Shown piece by piece: positions 24,706-27,482 of a stretch of 27,482 nt of DNA. The first letter of the stretch is position 1. Each line of letters starts with the position of its first letter. Source of the stretch: Paramarasmius palmivorus (lineage: Eukaryota; Basidiomycota; Agaricomycetes; Agaricales; Marasmiaceae); the NCBI GenBank assembly GCA_037176845.1, contig JAYKXP010000317.1:1-27482 (forward strand), written 5' to 3'. The notes below the pieces were generated by a model, which had not been told where the DNA came from, did not search any database, and saw nothing but the letters and a program-made list of their open reading frames with translations. The position numbers and the translations under genes were made by a program.

Positions 24706-26022
24706 TTAAAACAAGGTTCTCTGTGTACGATAAAGCATAATATCCTCGTTATGCGGTGTGCTCCTTGGGATGACTTGGTTGGAGCCTCCGTCAAGGTCAA
24801 TGCCGTCAACTTCGCCCTCTGTTTCTCAGCCTTCCTGGCCTTCCTACGAGCTTTCCTTTCAAGTCTGGCTTCTCCCCCACGACGTTGCCACCTAATCTTC
24901 CTCAATGCCTTCTTATCTTCATCAAGTTTCAAGCGCCATTTCAAGGTGGCCTCGGCCTTTGCCTCTCCAGTTGTCCGACCATCAAGGTTTCTGAAGCTCT
25001 TCGGCGGTCATCTCCTTCAATAGAGCCTTCTTCTGAGCCTGGAACTCTTGCAGCGCTTGAGCTTTTAGCACGAGAATGAGGGTTGGCAAGTTCCTTGAAC
25101 AAATACTGTTCCAACGCAGGTTGAGCAGGGAAAGTTTTATATCCATAGACGGACCGGAGGAACTCTTTTTCAGGTGGGGGTTCGAGGAATGAGTCCTTTC
25201 AGAGTTGGGCTGAAAGGGGGTGGTTGAGTAAGTGACCTTTGTAACCTCGTCCTTGGTGGGTATCGTATGAAGTTGCTGTGGGGAAGGTCATCACAGATTA
25301 CATGCTAATGCGAAGACGTGACATACGTTCAAGGTGTACACGGGCCTCAGGTTTAGGCCATGGTATAGGAATACGCTGTCCTGTTGAGGTGAGGGATTAT
25401 AGGCGTCGTGGCGGTCGCGTAGCGTTTCCCAGTGGAATTCGACGTAAAAAAGGGTTCCATGCCGCGGCAGAGTGACCTATCCGCTTCGCAAAGACACTAA
25501 AGAGAAACAGTACATGAGAACGTAATAGCGATATAAATTAATAACACACGGAAGTGATTTGGCTCAACCTCGCCCTTCTGCGGTGGAAACTCGTACTCTC
25601 CCAGGTACAGCTGGCATCTCGAGTAGTGTAGTTTTTATTCCGCCGTTGCTGAGCTTCCTTCCTCACTTTCCTACGAAGGGGAATCATAAATGTCGCGGCA
25701 AAATGTCAACCAAGTACTTACAGGTTGGTCCTGTACTCCACGGACATATACTCGATTCCTGAATTTGTTGATACTCCTCACTTCGTGAATTGGCACCCCT
25801 CGAATCCCCCAAACGTCGTATTTGATCACCGGGAACGGATATTCCAGTATTTTATACGGTCTTGTGGTGAACTGTCTTCTTGCTGAAGAGGTACGGGACA
25901 GGATCATTCAGCCTGCGTTTGAGGCTTCTAGTGACAGGAAGCAAATGTCGAAAATTTGTGGTCCATGAGCTCTTTGTCACGGCTTCAATGATGTCCCATT
26001 TGTAGAGCCTGTTCAGCGGCAT
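24706..26022 (-). CDS. Mitochondrial large-subunit ribosomal protein uL24 (MRPL40-type), frame broken
   Basis: The start MPLNRLYKWDIIEAVTKSSW and NFRHLLPVTRSLKRRLNDPV match the N-terminus of fungal uL24m. The KOW region follows across shifted frames: IKYWNI, VPGDQIRRLGD, then HEVRSINKFRNRVYVRGV. Next are CQLYLGEYEFPPQKGEVEPN (near 25600), VFAKRIGHSAAAWNPF, RYATATTPIIPHL and IPIPWPKPE. After an intron (GTATGTC...CCCACAG, about 25270-25325) comes KEFLRSVYGYKTFP with LFKELANPHSRAK. It ends ATLKWRLKLDEDKKALRKIR, RKARKAEKQRAKLTALTLTE and, after a last break, APNQVIP. It would act in the mitoribosome. At least six single-base frame breaks are needed, most as extra bases. Such a gene should be essential, so sequence error is the simplest explanation. 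Exact exon borders are uncertain, and the stop at 24706-24708 is in the inferred final frame. Confidence 0.82.
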
Positions 26023-26202
26023 AGCAGACTGGGTTTCTGCTAGACAGCCGGGAAGGACAGAAAATAGTGGAGGTGGAAGTCGGGTGGAGAAAATGTCACG
26101 TGTCACAAAGACGCGTACCTCAACTCCGGGCTCCAGGGTCGTAACGCTTCAAGGTACAACACGACTTCAAGAAATACGTAGGGTGTATTGTCGATTATAC
26201 AA

Positions 26203-27482
26203 TTACACAAGCATTAGGATGTACAACAGTGACTCACGTGCCAGGGTTCGACATCGACTAGTATTACACGTTCTACATAACTCAGTCGTTGGTCTTGCAG
26301 CTGCCCATGCGGTTAGTTGACGAGTTAGGGTGTCAGATTCCAAGGTCTGCGTACAGAGTTTAGATCCGCTATAACGCCTGGTAACCGTCTTTTGACATAC
26401 CTCCAGGCAACAAACCCAGAGCACGTCGTCCACTTCGGAAGTCGGCATCCCACCGCAACCGTAGCAATCAACTTTCTGTAATCTGCATCTTTCACTCGTT
26501 CCTGCTCAGCTTGAAAGTGACCCAGCTCATCAAACCATTCTTTTCCTTCGTTTTCTATGGCGAGTTATGTCTTCACGTAGGGCATCGGCAGGCAGCACGT
26601 GAGCTTCAGGGATCCGAGGTACGTCGACATGAAGTGCGCAGGTCCGATATGTCCTCAGTTTGAGTGTATGGCTTTCCGCTTACCTTCTTCTTGTCACTTT
26701 CCCCTCACTTTCCCTTCAATTCCTCTTCAAACCTCTAAAGTTAGCTGTTGCAGGAAAAGTCAAGGCTAAAAGCGCCATTGCTGCATCCCGAATAGCCCGC
26801 TCCCGCCTTTTCTTCGTCTTTGACCCAATTTTTCCCAGCCAGCTATACCTGCGGCCCATCGAGAATGCCGTTCCGTATCCAGACTAGTGCGCTTCTGCGC
26901 ATGTGCGGAAGTCCCTCAGCATGAGTCTTTAGGACGGCAACAGCCGTTGACTCTCCAGGAATCTCGGCTTGGATATTGTTCAGCCAAGGCAATTTGCGTG
27001 GCGTCGTGTCGCGTCTTTATCGTAGTCCTGATCGAAAGAGGCCGCAAGACTGTTCCAGCATGCTGGTCATATCATTTACCACCACCGAGTTGCTAGCCCT
27101 ACGTGCCCCGCAACCGAGTAATGCAAAGGCGGGACCGAACCCCCCCCCCCGGCACCCCCATTTGCAGGCGCAAATGCGTAACCTGCGTTTGCATTGGTGG
27201 CGGATACGCAGCCTGTGCATTTCGGAAGGACAAGGAACTGCGCGAGAAGTAGGGACAGGGGATGACCGGAACCGTTCGTCTTCGAGAATGTAGATTCAGT
27301 GCTCCTTTCCGTCATGCTTTGTGATCTTGGGTCAGCACCGTGGTCAATTTAATGCTTGACCCAATCGTATGACTTCGGCAACGAGCAAGCCTCGTCAGCG
27401 CAGTTTCCCGTGGCATCCTGGAAGTTAATGACGTCGGCGGTAGTTCTTTGGGATAATCGCGCGGCTGTTCAGGATAGTTTCC
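26203..27482 (-). CDS. MBP1-type APSES cell-cycle transcription factor, 3' part, frame broken
   Basis: This is the C-terminal part of the DNA-binding subunit of MBF, which drives G1/S transcription. Reading leftward on the - strand from the window edge gives an ankyrin repeat across frames (VINFQDATGN..., then IDHGADP, near 27435-27330). DMTSMLEQ and ASFDQDYDKDATRRHANCL follow near 27070-27000, then NIQAEI and LKTHAEGL near 26965-26905. WVKDEEK and KKRRERAIRDAAMA lie near 26820-26775. The tail has ALREDITRHRKRRKRM, DELGHFQAEQERVKDADYRK with LIAT (near 26550-26470), MPTSEVDDVLWV, an intron (GTATGTC...ACGCAG), and TLESD. The order matches basidiomycete MBP1 coiled coil and tail. The KilA-N DNA-binding domain would lie beyond the right edge. 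Many single-base breaks are present, including a C run at 27140-27150. The stop could be at 26203 or near 26282. Confidence 0.78.

Noticed and set aside
27140..27150. C run as a regulatory or recombination signal
   Set aside because: It lies inside the MBP1 coding sequence at a frame break, so a homopolymer error is the simpler reading.

Overview
The window looks like nuclear DNA of a mushroom-forming basidiomycete (Agaricomycetes). Its genes are split by many short introns of about 45-65 bases with GT...AG ends. Several encoded families are typical of that group: AA3-type GMC oxidoreductases, an M43 metalloprotease, a DLH-like/SnoaL-like fusion, a basidiomycete-type MBP1 factor and an intron-containing tRNA-Val. 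I saw no prokaryotic operon, CRISPR array, rRNA or intact transposon.

Layout from left to right: 1-3448 is strongly G-rich on the + strand with no gene I can support. 3449-6362 (-) is a GMC oxidoreductase readable only through many single-base frame breaks. 6363-9513 is mostly unassigned, with one tract of possible broken coding sequence. 9514-10135 (+) is a small charged coiled-coil protein with a few frame breaks. 11141-12257 (+) is a secreted M43 metalloprotease, also with frame breaks. 12457-12548 (-) is tRNA-Val(CAC). 12685-14163 (-) encodes a cysteine-free DLH-like/SnoaL-like protein. It is divergent from 14544-16394 (+), a salicylate-hydroxylase-like FAD monooxygenase. 17448-19977 (+) is an intact 10-exon GMC oxidoreductase with an unusual C-terminal tail. 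20186-20662 (-) is an NTF2-like protein. 21659-22561 (+) is a conserved basidiomycete protein of unknown function. 22953-24580 (-) is an equilibrative nucleoside transporter. 24706-26022 (-) is mitochondrial ribosomal protein uL24. 26203-27482 (-) is the 3' part of an MBP1-type cell-cycle transcription factor that runs off the right edge.

Two themes stand out. First, the block 12.7-20.7 kb groups a flavin monooxygenase, a DLH/SnoaL fusion, a secreted flavin oxidase and a stand-alone NTF2-like protein. The first two share a 380-base divergent promoter holding a perfect 16-base palindrome. This is a plausible small oxidative pathway (aromatic breakdown or specialised metabolism), but that is inference. 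Second, every gene I could model between about 12.4 and 24.6 kb has clean reading frames, while genes toward both ends carry many single-base breaks, mostly insertions. That includes uL24m and MBP1, which are normally essential single-copy genes. The pattern fits uncorrected long-read error at contig ends better than pseudogene decay, so the outer genes may well be intact in the organism.
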